From Trochalopteron elliotii (Eukaryota; Chordata; Aves; Passeriformes; Leiothrichidae): DNA of 64,000 nucleotides. Positions 29,901-39,270 of this stretch are shown in pieces. A program made the position numbers and the translations under genes. Every line of letters starts with the position of its first letter. Position 1 is the stretch's first letter. The DNA is taken from assembly GCA_024734555.1 (NCBI GenBank), contig JANPWX010000027.1, positions 1,162,322 through 1,226,321 on the forward strand. Direction: 5' to 3'. Below the pieces are notes generated by a model that saw nothing but the letters and a program-made list of their open reading frames with translations, was not told where the DNA came from and did not search any database.

Positions 29901-32900
29901 ACTACTGCAGTCAGCACATCTCCCAGCATTATTGGTGCAGATGCCAGTCACCTCCCAGCAGGGCCTGTATCAGGCCTAACGTCGAGTTCCTCAGTGTTGA
30001 ACGTCGTATCCATGCAGGCCACAGCAGCCCCTAGTACTGGTGGGTCAGTTCCTGGTCATGTTTTGGGCCAAAGTTCAGTAACATTAACAAGCCCTGGATT
30101 ACTGGGGGACCTTGGTTCGATAAGCAATCTCCTGATCAAAGCTAGTCAGCAAAGCCTTGGTCTTCAGGAGCAGCACATGACTTTACCACCAAGTTCTGGG
30201 ATGTTTTCTCAACTGGGAGCATCTCAAACTCCGTCTACGGCAGCCATGACAGCTGCGTCAAGCATATGTGTTCTACCCTCCACACAGACAATGGGCATGA
30301 CAGTCGCTCCATCATCTGCTGACCCAGAAGGCTCATACCAGCTTCAGCACATGACACAGCTTTTAGCCAACAAAACCGGGGTTGCCTCCTCCCAGCTGGA
30401 CCTTAGCACAGTTTCGGCAACAACGCAGTTGTCAAGCTTTCCACCGCTGGTCGATGTTCCAAACAACACCGGACTCGAACAAAGCAAGGCTTCCTCGTCA
30501 GTGATGCATGCCAATTCAGCATCCCCAGGAGGTTCCCCATCACCTGGTCAGCAGTCTGCAAGTAGCTCTGTGCTGGGTGCCACAAAAATGAAGCCAAAAG
30601 TCAAACGCATCCAGCCATTGTTAGACAAAGGGAATGGAAAGAAGCACAAAACTTCTCACGCATGGGCTGGTTCTTCTGAGGCTCACGTTCCCGAAAAAGG
30701 GGCTGTTGTACCCCAGGTCTCGGCTTCAGGGTAAGAGGAGAGTTTGGTTTTGCTCATCCCTGAGGTTTTGTAACAGTATGAGAGAATCTTGCATTGGTTT
30801 CTCCAGCAAATTGTGCAAGTCAAGGCAAATTGCGAAGTGCAGCTTTTGATTCTGATGTGATGCTGGAAGCGTGATCTGGGTCTCTGTATGTTAGGAGCTG
30901 TTGCTACTTGTGTAATTCTGCAGAACTGTCGAATCCGTCGTGGCAACTCCCCGTGGATCCATTCCTGCTTTCCAGTCTCATTTATGGCACACGTGGGTTG
31001 GCAGATATTTTGAATGTTCCCAAATCTTTTTCTTCCAGGACTCCTGCTGTGAAGGCAGATGCGCAAGATGCAGCCAGCGTAGATCAGCCGTTGCAGAATC
31101 CACGTGGGCCGTCTGCAGGGTAAGGGATGAGCAGACCTTGCTGTGTGATTCTGCTTGCTTGAGCTGAAGGGCATTTGTACGGAGCATGCAGGAAGTCTGC
31201 TATTCCTAGTTAAAATGCCTGGGGAGCTTTCAGTGGGGAATGTACAGTCACATTTAGATGCAATATGGAACCATTTTGCATTAAGCTGCATGTAGTTGTG
31301 GGAAGCTCAGTGCCTGCTGAGGAGATGCTCATTCAGCTGTGTCTGATTGTGTGTTGGCCTACACCTTACTCCTGAGTGGGGCTGACACAGAAAGCGGGTC
31401 ACAGACTGTGTGAAATAAGCCTGCTGCCCACAGAGTGATAGAGGCTGCAAACAGAAATGCTATTGAGTAGAATCCTTTTGTTTGTTCATTTCCAACTGAA
31501 CTGATGTCAGAACATTTGATCTGGAAAAAGGTTCTTGTATCTGGCTAAGACTGCTGTTCAGGGTTGGTGAGGAAATGAGGCAGGTTGTTAGCTATTTTTC
31601 TCCATATTCTCCTCCTTCCCTCCCAAGGCAACTGGCTGTGGTCCCAGAATCTCAATCAACACAGAACTCAACAAATGAGCAAGAAAATGCAGGTATGTCG
31701 CTTCTTAAAAAACACCTAGTCTCGGAATTCTCCAGGACTGGGAAAGCGATGTTTGAAGATTTGATTTTTGTGTTTGTCATTCTGTCAGGAAAAGGGTCAG
31801 AGTTATTAGCTTGTGTTATCCTTGCTATAAGGGGAGGAAAGGTTTGTTTGCTATTTTTAGATCTTGGACAAATAGTTTTGTTTCTGTTTTAAGTTTGTGA
31901 GAATTTCAGCACTTGAGATTTCACACTCTTACTGCAACACTCTAGAATTTTTTTCTTGGCTGGATTTGCTGGTGAAAAGGCAAGTCAGTAAGTTATTTTC
32001 AATCGTGGAACACCAGGTGTAAAAATCATCGTTCTTTCCAATTCCCATCTTCATGCTGGCTTCTGTCTTTTCTAGGCTCAAAAGCTCTTGAGGAAGAGGA
32101 GAGCACTTTCAGCTCCCCTCTTATGTTTTGGCTTCAGCAAGAGCAAAAGAGGAAAGAGTGTCTTGGTGAGAAGAAACCAAAAAAAGGTTTGGTTTTTGAG
32201 ATCTCAAGTGATGATGGTTTTCAGATCTGCGCAGAAAGCATTGAAGGTGAGAACCGTGCAGTGTTCTGGTTGTACTGGTTGGTTGTACTGGTTTTAGTTG
32301 TCCTTACTAGAAGTAAAATTATTACTTCTGAGGACCTCTTATTGGCTTTATTTATAGATTTTAAAAAAAGGGAAAGAGAAATCTCTTGGTTTACAGCCCT
32401 AGAACAATCCTAGTTCCTGATAATGTCTGGGTTCTATTATTTTTATTTTTATTTTGCAACATAATATATTCAGTGACCCATTATATATATATGTATATAG
32501 TGGTATGTATCACTGACCCATTTTGTTTTTATCAATTGACCAATGATGTTGAACCATAGTTTGTCAAGAAACAGGCACTGTGGATCACACAGTGGAGTAT
32601 TGGGTGTCCAGACTTTTCTGCCAGACCTTCCTCCAATTGCTGAACACCCTACCTTATGCTAATATGAATTTTCAAGAGGATGAAAGCAGTTGGATCCAAG
32701 GATCTTAAATTATGGCCTGTGGAAAGTTGGAAACTTCATATTCTCCAATTAGTTTATTTAAATATGAGTATCCCAGCACTTGGATACTCCGTCACCGTTT
32801 GTCATTTGTGTGTGTGCTGCAGATGCCTGGAAGTCACTGACCGACAAGGTGCAAGAGGCCCGTTCAAATGCCCGCCTGAAGCAGCTGTCCTTTGCAGGTA

Positions 32901-35497
32901 ACAGCCTGCACTGAATGTGGGAGAGCAAACAGATCTTTCTGTGAGGGTCTTAACAGTAATAAGCAGTTAACCTGCTGCGGGCTTTATGGAGGGTAATTTC
33001 TTCCCAATGGAAGGATTAGAAACTCACGTAGGATGCAATAGTTAATACAGTGCTGCCGTGACAGCTGTGTGGTGTCCCAGCTCTTCGTGACAAGCTGTTG
33101 TATCTTCCTGCTCTAATCTGCACTGATACTTAGTGTTTATTGTGCTCTATTTCTCATTCTAGGTGTGAATGGTTTGAGGATGTTGGGGATTATCCATGAT
33201 ACTGTTGTGTTCCTGATAGAGCAACTGTATGGGGCGAAGCACTGCCACAATTACAAGTTCAGATTTCACAAGCCAGAGGAGGCCAATGAACCTCCTTTGA
33301 ACCCACATGGCTCTGCTCGGGCCGAAGTCCACCTGAGGCAAGTGTGAGCCTTGTCAGTATTGGGGTTATCAGCCCTTTGGCTCCATAACTAATGCTGTGT
33401 CAGGGCAGGAGCAACAAATCTCTGCAGCACTAAAGCTCTCAGTTAAATGTTAACAACTGGCACATAAAAATCAACCATTCAGGATCTTCAAATTCTGCAC
33501 ATTTTCCTGTGCCACTTTGTGGCCCTTTGCATGGTTTAACAAAGCTTTCCTGGCTGGGGCTGTTTCTGGAGGTTCTCAGAACCTGCTGTGTCTACCCTGA
33601 CTTTTATGCAGGACTTTTAGAGAAGCCAGAGTTTGGAAGGTGTGAGGCAGTAAACATGTCAGACTGTTGTGGCAACCACATTTATTTTCAGTCACTAAAA
33701 CAAACTCCCTTTGGTCTTTTTAAATTGCAGGAAATCTGCATTTGATATGTTTAATTTCTTGGCGTCTAAACACCGACAGCCACCAGAATACAACCCGAAT
33801 GATGAGGAAGAGGAAGAAGTGCAGCTGAAATCAGCCCGGTATGCAGCAGGGCTTAAAGGTTCAAAGGGGAAAATAGTGTTGGGGTGTTAAAATGAGCAGT
33901 TTGGGCTCAGTTAAGGGTTGTGTGCTTTGAGGGGTATTTAAACATTGAAAGCTGCGAAGCACTGCCTGACATAGAGGTGACTTCTGCAAAAACAAGAGAA
34001 GTGACCGGTGAAGGTGACCACCAGACCAGACTGCTTTCAGATGCTTCTTTTCCTTACTACTGTATAACAATCTGATGAGAATTTGAGGAGGAAAGGTAGG
34101 AGATTATCTTTTATATATATACATACATGAAAACACTGCATTAATTTTGATTGTGCTCTCTGTAGGCTACAGTGTCACAGTGTATAAATTACTCCATCTT
34201 GGAAAGTGCCCCAAATTATACATGGCACAGAGTCTTAAATACAGGTTGTCACTTAGCAGTGCCTCTTTGTTCTAGGAGGGCGACCAGTATGGATCTGCCA
34301 ATGCCCATGCGCTTCCGGCACTTGAAGAAGACCTCCAAGGAGGCAGTCGGTGTCTACAGGTATGGTTTTGCTGTGGTACCATTGCCCATAGGATAGGGGA
34401 AGGTAGAAATTGGAAACCTTCTATGAAGCCAGACTGCAAAATTGAGGGGAAAAGCAGGCTTGGGGCTTTTTCCTCTTCCTTCTCCCTATCCAAGTTTTGT
34501 ATTTGAAAGGTAATCCTCAGCACAGACGAGTTGCTCCTTGCTGGCTTTACCTTGGCAATAGCTCAGATGTGGGCAGAGTGACCTGGTGGCGTTCTTGTTA
34601 GTGTTCCCTTAGAGAAGGGTTAACAGTACCACAGTGGTCCTTGTCACAAACAGCCTGTTTTCTGCAGCCTTTGCAATCTGATGTTCTTGAACTTTGCTTG
34701 TCTCGTTTGAAATAATTTACTTTTCTTGTTGTATTTTAGGTCTCCTATCCATGGCCGGGGTCTGTTCTGCAAAAGGAACATCGATGCAGGTGAGATGGTG
34801 ATCGAATATTCAGGCAATGTCATTCGCTCCATCCTCACTGACAAACGAGAGAAATACTACGACAGTAAGGTGAGTTTTGGGCTTTTGTAGGTGTTCTTAA
34901 AGAGTTTGGGAGAGCTAGAAAGTGGCTGTGAAGGTAGGACAGGCCTATATGAAAATTTTGTTGGGAACATCTCAAACCGTGTTTACTGACTTCTTGGGTT
35001 GTTTTCATTCTTGTTGCAGCTTTAGAGGCACTTCTCATTCCCTTCTGTAGTCTGGGCAGGGTCTCAGATTAGTCTCAGTGAATGTTGGGTGAAATGATTC
35101 AGGCGGGAGTGTGTGAGGCCCAGTGGAGAGAGGCTGCAGACACTCCCTCAGAGCTGGGCTGTCTGCTGGGATGGCTGTGCTGCCCTGTCTGCACTAATCC
35201 TCCTGTGTCCTCCCTGCACAGGGCATCGGGTGCTACATGTTCCGCATTGACGACTCCGAGGTGGTGGATGCCACCATGCACGGGAACGCAGCCCGCTTCA
35301 TCAACCACTCCTGCGAGCCCAACTGCTACTCTCGGGTCATCAACATCGATGGCCAAAAACACATTGTCATCTTTGCCATGCGCAAAATCTACCGAGGGGA
35401 AGAGCTCACCTATGACTATAAGTTCCCCATTGAAGACGCCAGCAACAAACTGCCCTGTAACTGCGGTGCCAAGAAATGCAGGAAGTTTTTAAACTAG
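5862..35497 (+). CDS. KMT2A: KMT2A (MLL1) histone H3K4 methyltransferase, coding exons 2-36; 5' end missing
   Basis: This is the nuclear methyltransferase that writes H3K4 methylation with the WDR5, RBBP5, ASH2L and DPY30 core. Thirty-five exons join in frame to 11,526 nt (3,841 residues plus stop). Domains in order: three AT-hooks (exon 3), CXXC zinc finger (exons 5-6), PHD1-3 (exons 10-15), bromodomain region (15-18), HCF-1-binding DHNY (19), extended PHD4 (20-22), FYRN (23-25), two taspase-1 sites and a KIX-binding transactivation segment (27), FYRC (31-32), WIN motif (32-33), SET and post-SET (35-36). Human KMT2A is about 3,970 residues, so only the exon 1 product (menin and LEDGF binding, by family knowledge) is lacking; it lies upstream of the window. 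No stop or frameshift interrupts the joined frame. Identity is certain; the exon edges rest on splice consensus and phase. Confidence 0.97.
6979..9644 (+). CDS. KMT2A: KMT2A exon 3 (AT-hooks, nuclear-targeting region)
   Basis: A 2,666-base exon starting after CTCTCAG and ending CACAG|GTATTC. It holds three AT-hook cores: PRGRPRS near 7000, RRGRPPT near 7145 and RRGRPPS near 7395. These bind the minor groove of AT-rich DNA. A Ser-rich tract, a Pro-rich tract (about 8160-8210), and a Lys/Arg/Glu-rich tract (about 9040-9190) follow, all at the expected places in the family. It ends in phase 0. Confidence 0.97.
9645..10917 (+). other. KMT2A: KMT2A intron 3
   Basis: A 1.27-kb intron. No open frame of note, RNA gene or transposon was recognised. 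Confidence 0.8.
10918..11095 (+). CDS. KMT2A: KMT2A exon 4
   Basis: 178 bases from ATCTAG to GTGAGT. It encodes [10 protein letters not shown] and a basic stretch ending in SSMGND. This leads into the CXXC region as in the family. It leaves phase 1. Confidence 0.95.
11463..11697 (+). CDS. KMT2A: KMT2A exon 5 (CXXC zinc finger, main part)
   Basis: 235 bases. The second half encodes the basic RRSRRCGQC lead-in and the CxxCxxC pairs of the CXXC domain (CGQCSGC, CGVCTNC), then KFGG and the QCCK end. In the family this domain binds unmethylated CpG and places the protein at CpG-island promoters. The final Lys codon is split with exon 6 (phase 2). Confidence 0.96.
12714..12778 (+). CDS. KMT2A: KMT2A exon 6 (end of CXXC domain)
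   Basis: A 65-base exon encoding [17 protein letters not shown], the last zinc ligand and C-terminal loop of the CXXC domain. The TTTTTAG acceptor and GTAGGC donor restore the frame exactly. Confidence 0.95.
13303..13674 (+). CDS. KMT2A: KMT2A exon 7
   Basis: 372 bases encoding a Lys-rich then Pro/Ser-rich low-complexity linker between the CXXC and PHD regions. The linker is more diverged from mammals than the domains around it. It enters and leaves in phase 1. Confidence 0.94.
14287..14360 (+). CDS. KMT2A: KMT2A exon 8
   Basis: 74 bases encoding [13 protein letters not shown] and VKQKPKEK, a basic linker. It ends in phase 0 before GTGAAT. It corresponds to the first exon of the human leukaemia breakpoint cluster. 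Confidence 0.94.
14974..15102 (+). CDS. KMT2A: KMT2A exon 9
   Basis: 129 bases (43 whole codons). It includes [16 protein letters not shown] and [10 protein letters not shown], the segment just before PHD1. CAG acceptor and GTAGAG donor. Confidence 0.94.
15943..16056 (+). CDS. KMT2A: KMT2A exon 10 (start of PHD1)
   Basis: 114 bases, phase 0 on both sides. It encodes NVWEMGGLG and the first zinc ligands [11 protein letters not shown] of PHD1. Confidence 0.95.
17208..17354 (+). CDS. KMT2A: KMT2A exon 11 (PHD1-PHD2)
   Basis: 147 bases. It encodes the [12 protein letters not shown] core and the [12 protein letters not shown] joint, where PHD1 ends and PHD2 starts. All Cys and His ligands are present. 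Confidence 0.96.
17603..17698 (+). CDS. KMT2A: KMT2A exon 12 (PHD2)
   Basis: 96 bases encoding [18 protein letters not shown] and a Lys-rich end. The acceptor is a tandem TAGCAG, so a form lacking the first Gln is possible. Confidence 0.95.
17893..17941. repeat. Possible degraded CR1 LINE 3' remnant
   Basis: Repeated CATAAGATCATAG-like words followed by GGAAGAAGGTCTTTAAAAT resemble the 3' end of bird CR1 elements. The match is short and imperfect. Confidence 0.3.
18441..18561 (+). CDS. KMT2A: KMT2A exon 13 (end of PHD2)
   Basis: 121 bases encoding [13 protein letters not shown] and the [15 protein letters not shown] segment. It supplies the last ligands of PHD2 and leads to PHD3. It leaves phase 1. 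Confidence 0.95.
19307..19420 (+). CDS. KMT2A: KMT2A exon 14 (PHD3 core)
   Basis: 114 bases. It encodes [16 protein letters not shown] and [16 protein letters not shown], the H3K4me3-reading PHD3, with the aromatic Tyr and Trp residues present. Confidence 0.96.
19750..19934 (+). CDS. KMT2A: KMT2A exon 15 (end of PHD3, start of bromodomain)
   Basis: 185 bases. It gives the last PHD3 ligands (YTCINC) and the first bromodomain helix region, [16 protein letters not shown]. It ends at phase 0 before GTAAGC. Confidence 0.95.
20522..20695 (+). CDS. KMT2A: KMT2A exon 16
   Basis: 174 bases (58 codons). It encodes the Pro/Glu/Ser-rich bromodomain insert and [14 protein letters not shown]. Confidence 0.94.
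21508..21618 (+). CDS. KMT2A: KMT2A exon 17 (bromodomain)
   Basis: 111 bases encoding [20 protein letters not shown] through KSFFIR, a helical part of the atypical bromodomain. Confidence 0.95.
21863..21936 (+). CDS. KMT2A: KMT2A exon 18 (end of bromodomain)
   Basis: 74 bases encoding [19 protein letters not shown]. The Asn codon at its end is split with exon 19 (phase 2). Confidence 0.94.
22428..22621 (+). CDS. KMT2A: KMT2A exon 19 (HCF-1 binding motif)
   Basis: 194 bases. The DHNY tetrapeptide at 22468-22479 is the known HCF-1 binding motif of the family. The acceptor is tandem CAGCAG. A Pro-rich stretch follows, and the exon leaves phase 1. Confidence 0.95.
22932..23038 (+). CDS. KMT2A: KMT2A exon 20 (start of extended PHD4)
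   Basis: 107 bases encoding [14 protein letters not shown] and the first ligands [13 protein letters not shown] of the extended PHD finger. Confidence 0.95.
23189..23326 (+). CDS. KMT2A: KMT2A exon 21 (extended PHD4)
   Basis: 138 bases (46 codons) encoding [20 protein letters not shown] and VIRGKQL. The donor is GTGGGT. Confidence 0.95.
23837..23995 (+). CDS. KMT2A: KMT2A exon 22 (end of extended PHD4)
   Basis: 159 bases (53 codons). It encodes [23 protein letters not shown] and YCQRHRDL, completing the zinc cluster. Confidence 0.95.
24287..24404 (+). CDS. KMT2A: KMT2A exon 23 (FYRN)
   Basis: 118 bases. It opens the FYRN domain ([15 protein letters not shown]) that pairs with FYRC after taspase-1 cleavage. 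Confidence 0.95.
24484..24562 (+). CDS. KMT2A: KMT2A exon 24 (FYRN)
   Basis: 79 bases encoding [19 protein letters not shown] and LFPIGY. The Gln codon is split with exon 25. Confidence 0.95.
24810..24970 (+). CDS. KMT2A: KMT2A exon 25 (end of FYRN)
   Basis: 161 bases encoding [19 protein letters not shown] and [11 protein letters not shown]. It leaves phase 1 at CACAG|GTAATC. Confidence 0.95.
25633..25818 (+). CDS. KMT2A: KMT2A exon 26
   Basis: 186 bases encoding a Ser/Pro-rich linker ([18 protein letters not shown]). The first part has diverged from mammals as I recall them. Confidence 0.92.
26437..30730 (+). CDS. KMT2A: KMT2A exon 27 (taspase sites, transactivation domain)
   Basis: A single 4,294-base exon with no stop. 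It encodes a long Ser/Thr/Pro-rich region. It contains the two taspase-1 sites, 27918-27938 and 28074-28094, which split the protein into N- and C-terminal halves. The segment [11 protein letters not shown] at 28467-28499 is the CBP KIX-binding transactivation motif. The donor is read as CAGG|GTAAGA, giving phase 2, because that alone continues the frame into exon 28. Confidence 0.97.
27918..27938 (+). other. KMT2A: Taspase-1 cleavage site 1 codons
   Basis: These codons read QVDGADD, matching the taspase-1 consensus Q-(L/V)-D-G-(A/V)-D-D. By family knowledge, cleavage falls after the first Asp. Confidence 0.93.
28074..28094 (+). other. KMT2A: Taspase-1 cleavage site 2 codons
   Basis: These codons read QLDGVDD, the second and usually stronger site. 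It lies 52 codons downstream of site 1, the expected spacing. Confidence 0.93.
31039..31119 (+). CDS. KMT2A: KMT2A exon 28
   Basis: 81 bases, phase 2 on both sides, encoding an acidic and Gln-rich linker. It diverges from mammals; placement rests on splice sites and phase plus the downstream match. Confidence 0.85.
31628..31692 (+). CDS. KMT2A: KMT2A exon 29
   Basis: 65 bases encoding [19 protein letters not shown]. The pattern matches the family linker. Acceptor AAG, donor GTATGT. Confidence 0.88.
32076..32246 (+). CDS. KMT2A: KMT2A exon 30
   Basis: 171 bases encoding [20 protein letters not shown] and [21 protein letters not shown], highly conserved before FYRC. Phase 1 on both sides. Confidence 0.95.
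32478..32502. repeat. Short TA-rich microsatellite
   Basis: Imperfect (TA)n in KMT2A intron 30. Similar short TA runs lie near 25405 and 34110. Confidence 0.7.
32823..32897 (+). CDS. KMT2A: KMT2A exon 31 (FYRC)
   Basis: 75 bases encoding [20 protein letters not shown]. This is the first FYRC helix. Confidence 0.95.
33163..33337 (+). CDS. KMT2A: KMT2A exon 32 (FYRC, WIN motif)
   Basis: 175 bases encoding the rest of FYRC and the WDR5-interacting motif [10 protein letters not shown] at its end. The last Arg codon is split in phase 2. The donor is GC (AG|GCAAGT), not GT; no other donor keeps the frame with exon 33. Confidence 0.94.
33731..33838 (+). CDS. KMT2A: KMT2A exon 33
   Basis: 108 bases, phase 2 on both sides. 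It encodes [20 protein letters not shown] and the acidic [14 protein letters not shown]. Confidence 0.95.
34276..34359 (+). CDS. KMT2A: KMT2A exon 34 (pre-SET)
   Basis: 84 bases encoding [19 protein letters not shown] and SKEAVGVY. This is the segment that enters the SET domain. Confidence 0.95.
34740..34869 (+). CDS. KMT2A: KMT2A exon 35 (SET, N-terminal half)
   Basis: 130 bases. It has the SAM-binding [19 protein letters not shown] stretch of SET. It ends at phase 0 with the YYDSK codons. Confidence 0.96.
35222..35497 (+). CDS. KMT2A: KMT2A exon 36 (SET catalytic core, post-SET, stop)
   Basis: 276 coding bases ending in TAG. It encodes the catalytic [11 protein letters not shown] core (NHSCEPNC at 35303-35326), the [10 protein letters not shown] active-site tyrosine stretch and the post-SET cysteines CNCGAKKC. 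The C-terminus is RKFLN, identical to the family end. Confidence 0.97.
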   Translation, partial: GIGCYMFRIDDSEVVDATMHGNAARFINHSCEPNCYSRVINIDGQKHIVIFAMRKIYRGEELTYDYKFPIEDASNKLPCNCGAKKCRKFLN

Positions 35498-38400
35498 AAC
35501 TTCCATCAGTTGCAAGTGAGCCCTGCAGAGCCTGGGGTGAACCAAAGCTTCGAGTGAGCCCCTCCCTGGCCACTCGGATGGGACAGAGAGGCCAGAAGCA
35601 GGAGTGAAGATGGACTGGGCTCAGGGACCTGAGACTGGCGGCTGTGTTTGTCCGAGTCCACATCTTCATGTCTCGCATGTGCACACTCACCCTTGTGAGA
35701 GACATGGGCGGCTGGAGAAGATCCTCAGCATGGTTATGTTTTTGCTGTTCTCATTTCCCCCCGCCTCCATATTTGTTTCTCAGCGTGGGGCTAATGAGTG
35801 GGAGAGGAGAGGGGAGGTCACCCCAGGCACAGGGCAGCAGTCATGGGTCGTGTCCCTCTCTGTCTCCTGGTCAGAGCTCTCCTTCCTAGGGCTGAGTCAG
35901 TGGTTGGGTAGCGCAATATTTGAGCTTGCCTCCTGGGGAGAAGGGCTGTGCCTCACCAGCAGCCCCCTGGGTCTGCCTGTCTGCAAAACACTATGTGTGA
36001 GTGGGAGTAGGTGCGCCGCCTGCGCAGGGCTCTGTGGCACGGGGGTGCTGGCTTCGCTGTTCATGAGGAGAGCAGAACAGAGCAGCCCACAACTAGACAC
36101 AAGCAGAGTTTGGCTGGCATCTTGCTCTGAAATCCCTTCCTGAGAGCAAGGGAATTCCTGGCATTCTTTGGCAAAGTGGGCTTGTGCCAACAGTTGGGGC
36201 ACTGTAAATCTTTGTCAGCAAAGGCTCCAGTTCACCAGCACCCCCACTCCTCAGTCGTGTGGAAGGGAAGTGGTCCTCTGGGTCCTGTCTCCAGCAGTTG
36301 GTTTCCTCCTCTCTCCAGTGAGCTCCTGGTGCAGCCTGCCAGTGGTGTCCCAGGGAGGTGGACAGAGCTCTCTGGAGAGAGAACGAGAGTGCAAGCGAGC
36401 CCTGGCCTTGGCCACATACGGTTGCAGAGCAGGAGCTAGGAAGGACTGGTGTGCTCTGCTTTGCCATGCCACAGTGTTCCAGGCCTGGCGGGGGGCAGGC
36501 AGGAGAGTGACCATGCAGCCAGGTGCCTGTCATGGTCAGTTGTCTGGGTGTAGTCATGTTGTGTTCCCCAAAGACACAGCAAGGGCACCAAAACAGAGCC
36601 AAAGTTCTCTGCAAAGGCAAGGCCAAGTGCCAGCCGGCCTCGTCCACGCAGCATCCCAAAACACATAGGAAACGTGTGAGGCATTGGCACAGTGGATGAG
36701 GAACCAGGCCAGGTCTGAGCAAGTTGAGGGACACCACTGTCCTGGTTGGAGGAGCAGTGTGTCATCCTCCCCATTGGGTCTGCCCTGTGCCTCAGAGCAA
36801 AACCAGAGAGAAACAAATGAGAGACCCAAGCCTGACAGTGACAACATTGGATTCTGCTCTGTTCTGTTTACAGTTTAGTATTTAAGGTTTTATAAATGTA
36901 AATATATTTTGTATATTTTTCTATGAGAAGCACTTCATAGGGGAAAGCACTTATGACGAGGCTTTTTACAGTGGTATTATCCTAATTTAAGAGAATCTCT
37001 TTTTAATGATTTTTTTATTTTCATAGGACGGTTCTAGGAAATACCTGGCTGGACACAGTCTGAGCCTTTCTCCAGTGGGGGGGGTTGCTTTAGTTTTGTT
37101 TTCTACTCTTGTTCTGCCTTTTTGACTTCAGTAACTGTCTCCGGGAGGGTTGACTGGACCTTAAACTGTATTTGCCCATAAGGATGGGGCAGGAGAGAGA
37201 GCTGCCCAGCATGGTATGAGTTTGGCTCTGTGGGAGGACAGTGTGTGACTCGGGCAGAAAGTTTGATTCTGCCTTGCCCGCGTTGGTATCCTGCAAGGGC
37301 TTAAAAAGGAAAAGCAAGATACGATGAGACCTGACCCTCAATACCTCTTTGCTGGGAGGCCAGTCTGAGACACACACCTCCTGCCACAGTCTGTCCTTCA
37401 AAGGCAGATGGGTTTTTCTGCGCAGAAGGGAAAGCAGAAAGTGCCCTCACTTTTCCAAGCTTTCCTAGTGGTTAGCTTGCAGTCATTACAGGAGCCACTC
37501 TTCCCGGAGCTGATGTATCCGAGGGCTGCTCTGAACCAGCACTGACGGTTGGTGGAGAAGGGACCAGGAGTGCCTGTTGACTCCCCAGGTCTCTCAGAGG
37601 GGCATCCCCCGTCTACACCTCTCTGGTCTTGAGAATTCCTCTGCCCTGAGAAGGAAAAGCAGTGCTCAGAGGTTCAGAACCTGCCGATTTCCTTTTGTTA
37701 TTGCACTGTGTGAGGATAATTTGTTGGTAAATGTTGAAAGCAAGGTCACATTGACGCTGCATTTGTTACTGAGATGATTTGATGCACTGACAGTTTGGGA
37801 ACGCACATACTTTGAGGAGCCCAGAGAGTGCCCACCCGGGGGATCTGGGCCCCGCGGCCCTGGGCACAGCTGCTCTTGGCCCTTTTCCTTCCGTTTCTGA
37901 CATGGGGCGGGGGCATAGCCCTCGCCATGGCAAAGCCCCTGAATTTATCCCAGAGCTCAGCTGCGCTTTCTCAGCCCCACGCTGCTGCCACCTCCCGATT
38001 TCCTGGCTGCAGGAGGAGGTTCCACTGGGAAGCGCTGCCCAGAGCCACCCCACGTGGGGAGAAGTGGGAAGGAGGGTCGAGGGGAGCGCTGTGCCTCAGG
38101 GGTCCCTCAAGATCCAAGTGCCAGGCAACCTCCTCCCGCCGGGACCAGCCGAGCCAGCGGGCTGCCCGCTTTGCTGCTATTCCCGTTGCGGCTGCCTCGG
38201 CAGGAGCCGCTGTGGCCAGTGAAACTGTACCCCCAGGGAGCTGCACCCGCTGTGGCCAGCCCGGGCCTGTGGGGCAAGTGGCAGCAGGGCTGGGGCAACC
38301 AGGGTAGCTGAGCCCACCTGCCCTCAGCCCGGGCTGGCCAGGAGCACCCAGCTCCCCGTGTATGAATGTATATTTTATAAGGACTGACGCAGATCATGGT

Positions 38401-39076
38401 ATCTGAAAATACTAAAAAAGGAACCTTAGGGCGTTTTTGGGTTTTTTTTGTACAAACCGACATGTTTTTTTTAAAGGAGAAGCGGGTCATTGCAAAGGGC
38501 TGGGTATCTTTTCTTTCTGGTTTTCTTTCATTTCAAAGCAATATCAAGTTCTTCAGCAGGATGGTCTGTGCAGAATCATGCCATTCACCCATACACTGGT
38601 CCACTCTCAACACTTGCAAATTTTTTTATAACTATAAATACAATATATATAGGAACTAATATAGTAATGCACCGTGTAATGAAGCCTAGTTCAGTATCGG
38701 TTCATGGCTTTTAATTCTCTTTAACACTATAGATAAGGATTGTGTTACAGTTGCTCATGGCTCTGGGAAAGCTTTGCTGCTCATTCCCCACCGGCAGCCA
38801 GGGCCGGAAGCTGGGAGCGGGTGGCTCTGCCTTTCCTGGCCCTTCTTGTTACAGTCAGTACTTGTACAACTTGGTTTCTTCCTTTCCTTCCTCTTGTTTT
38901 GGTTATGAATGTTGGGGTACCACCTACATATAGGGAAAAATGTGCTCTGTGCTTTCCTGGTATCTTTTTAACAAGGTACAGTAGCTTCGTCTATCAGCCG
39001 AGAACTATACTTGTGGTGTTTCTTTTATTAAACTTACAGTCTCTTTAGTAACTACAGGTAGATGAATAATTGTTTC

Positions 39077-39103
39077 AAAAAAAAAAAAAAAAGAAAAAAA
39101 AAA
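39077..39103 (+). repeat. A-rich homopolymer tract in KMT2A 3'UTR
   Basis: Sixteen A, one G, then ten A. A 17-T run follows about 150 bases later at 39254-39270. Confidence 0.9.
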
Positions 39104-39253
39104 CTCTGCAAAGGCAAGGTTGTGTTCTAGAAATACATTTCTTGACAACTTATCATGTATAACAAAACTTTTTTTTTTCTCTTGTGTTCTTCCAATCTGC
39201 TGGTTGTTTGGTTTTTTTGGTTCTGGTTTTTAGGTTTTTTGGGGTTTTTTTGG

Positions 39254-39270
39254 TTTTTTTTTTTTTTTTT
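39254..39270 (+). repeat. T homopolymer tract in KMT2A 3'UTR
   Basis: Seventeen T in a row, preceded by T/G-rich sequence. Confidence 0.9.

Noticed and set aside
35604..36737. Overlapping open frames of 160-210 codons on both strands in the KMT2A 3'UTR
   Set aside because: They lie after the conserved stop, show no domain, and overlap each other in several frames.
37812..38307. Open frames of 136 and 159 codons in the CpG-rich 3'UTR block
   Set aside because: High GC lowers stop frequency; there is no family resemblance or splice support.
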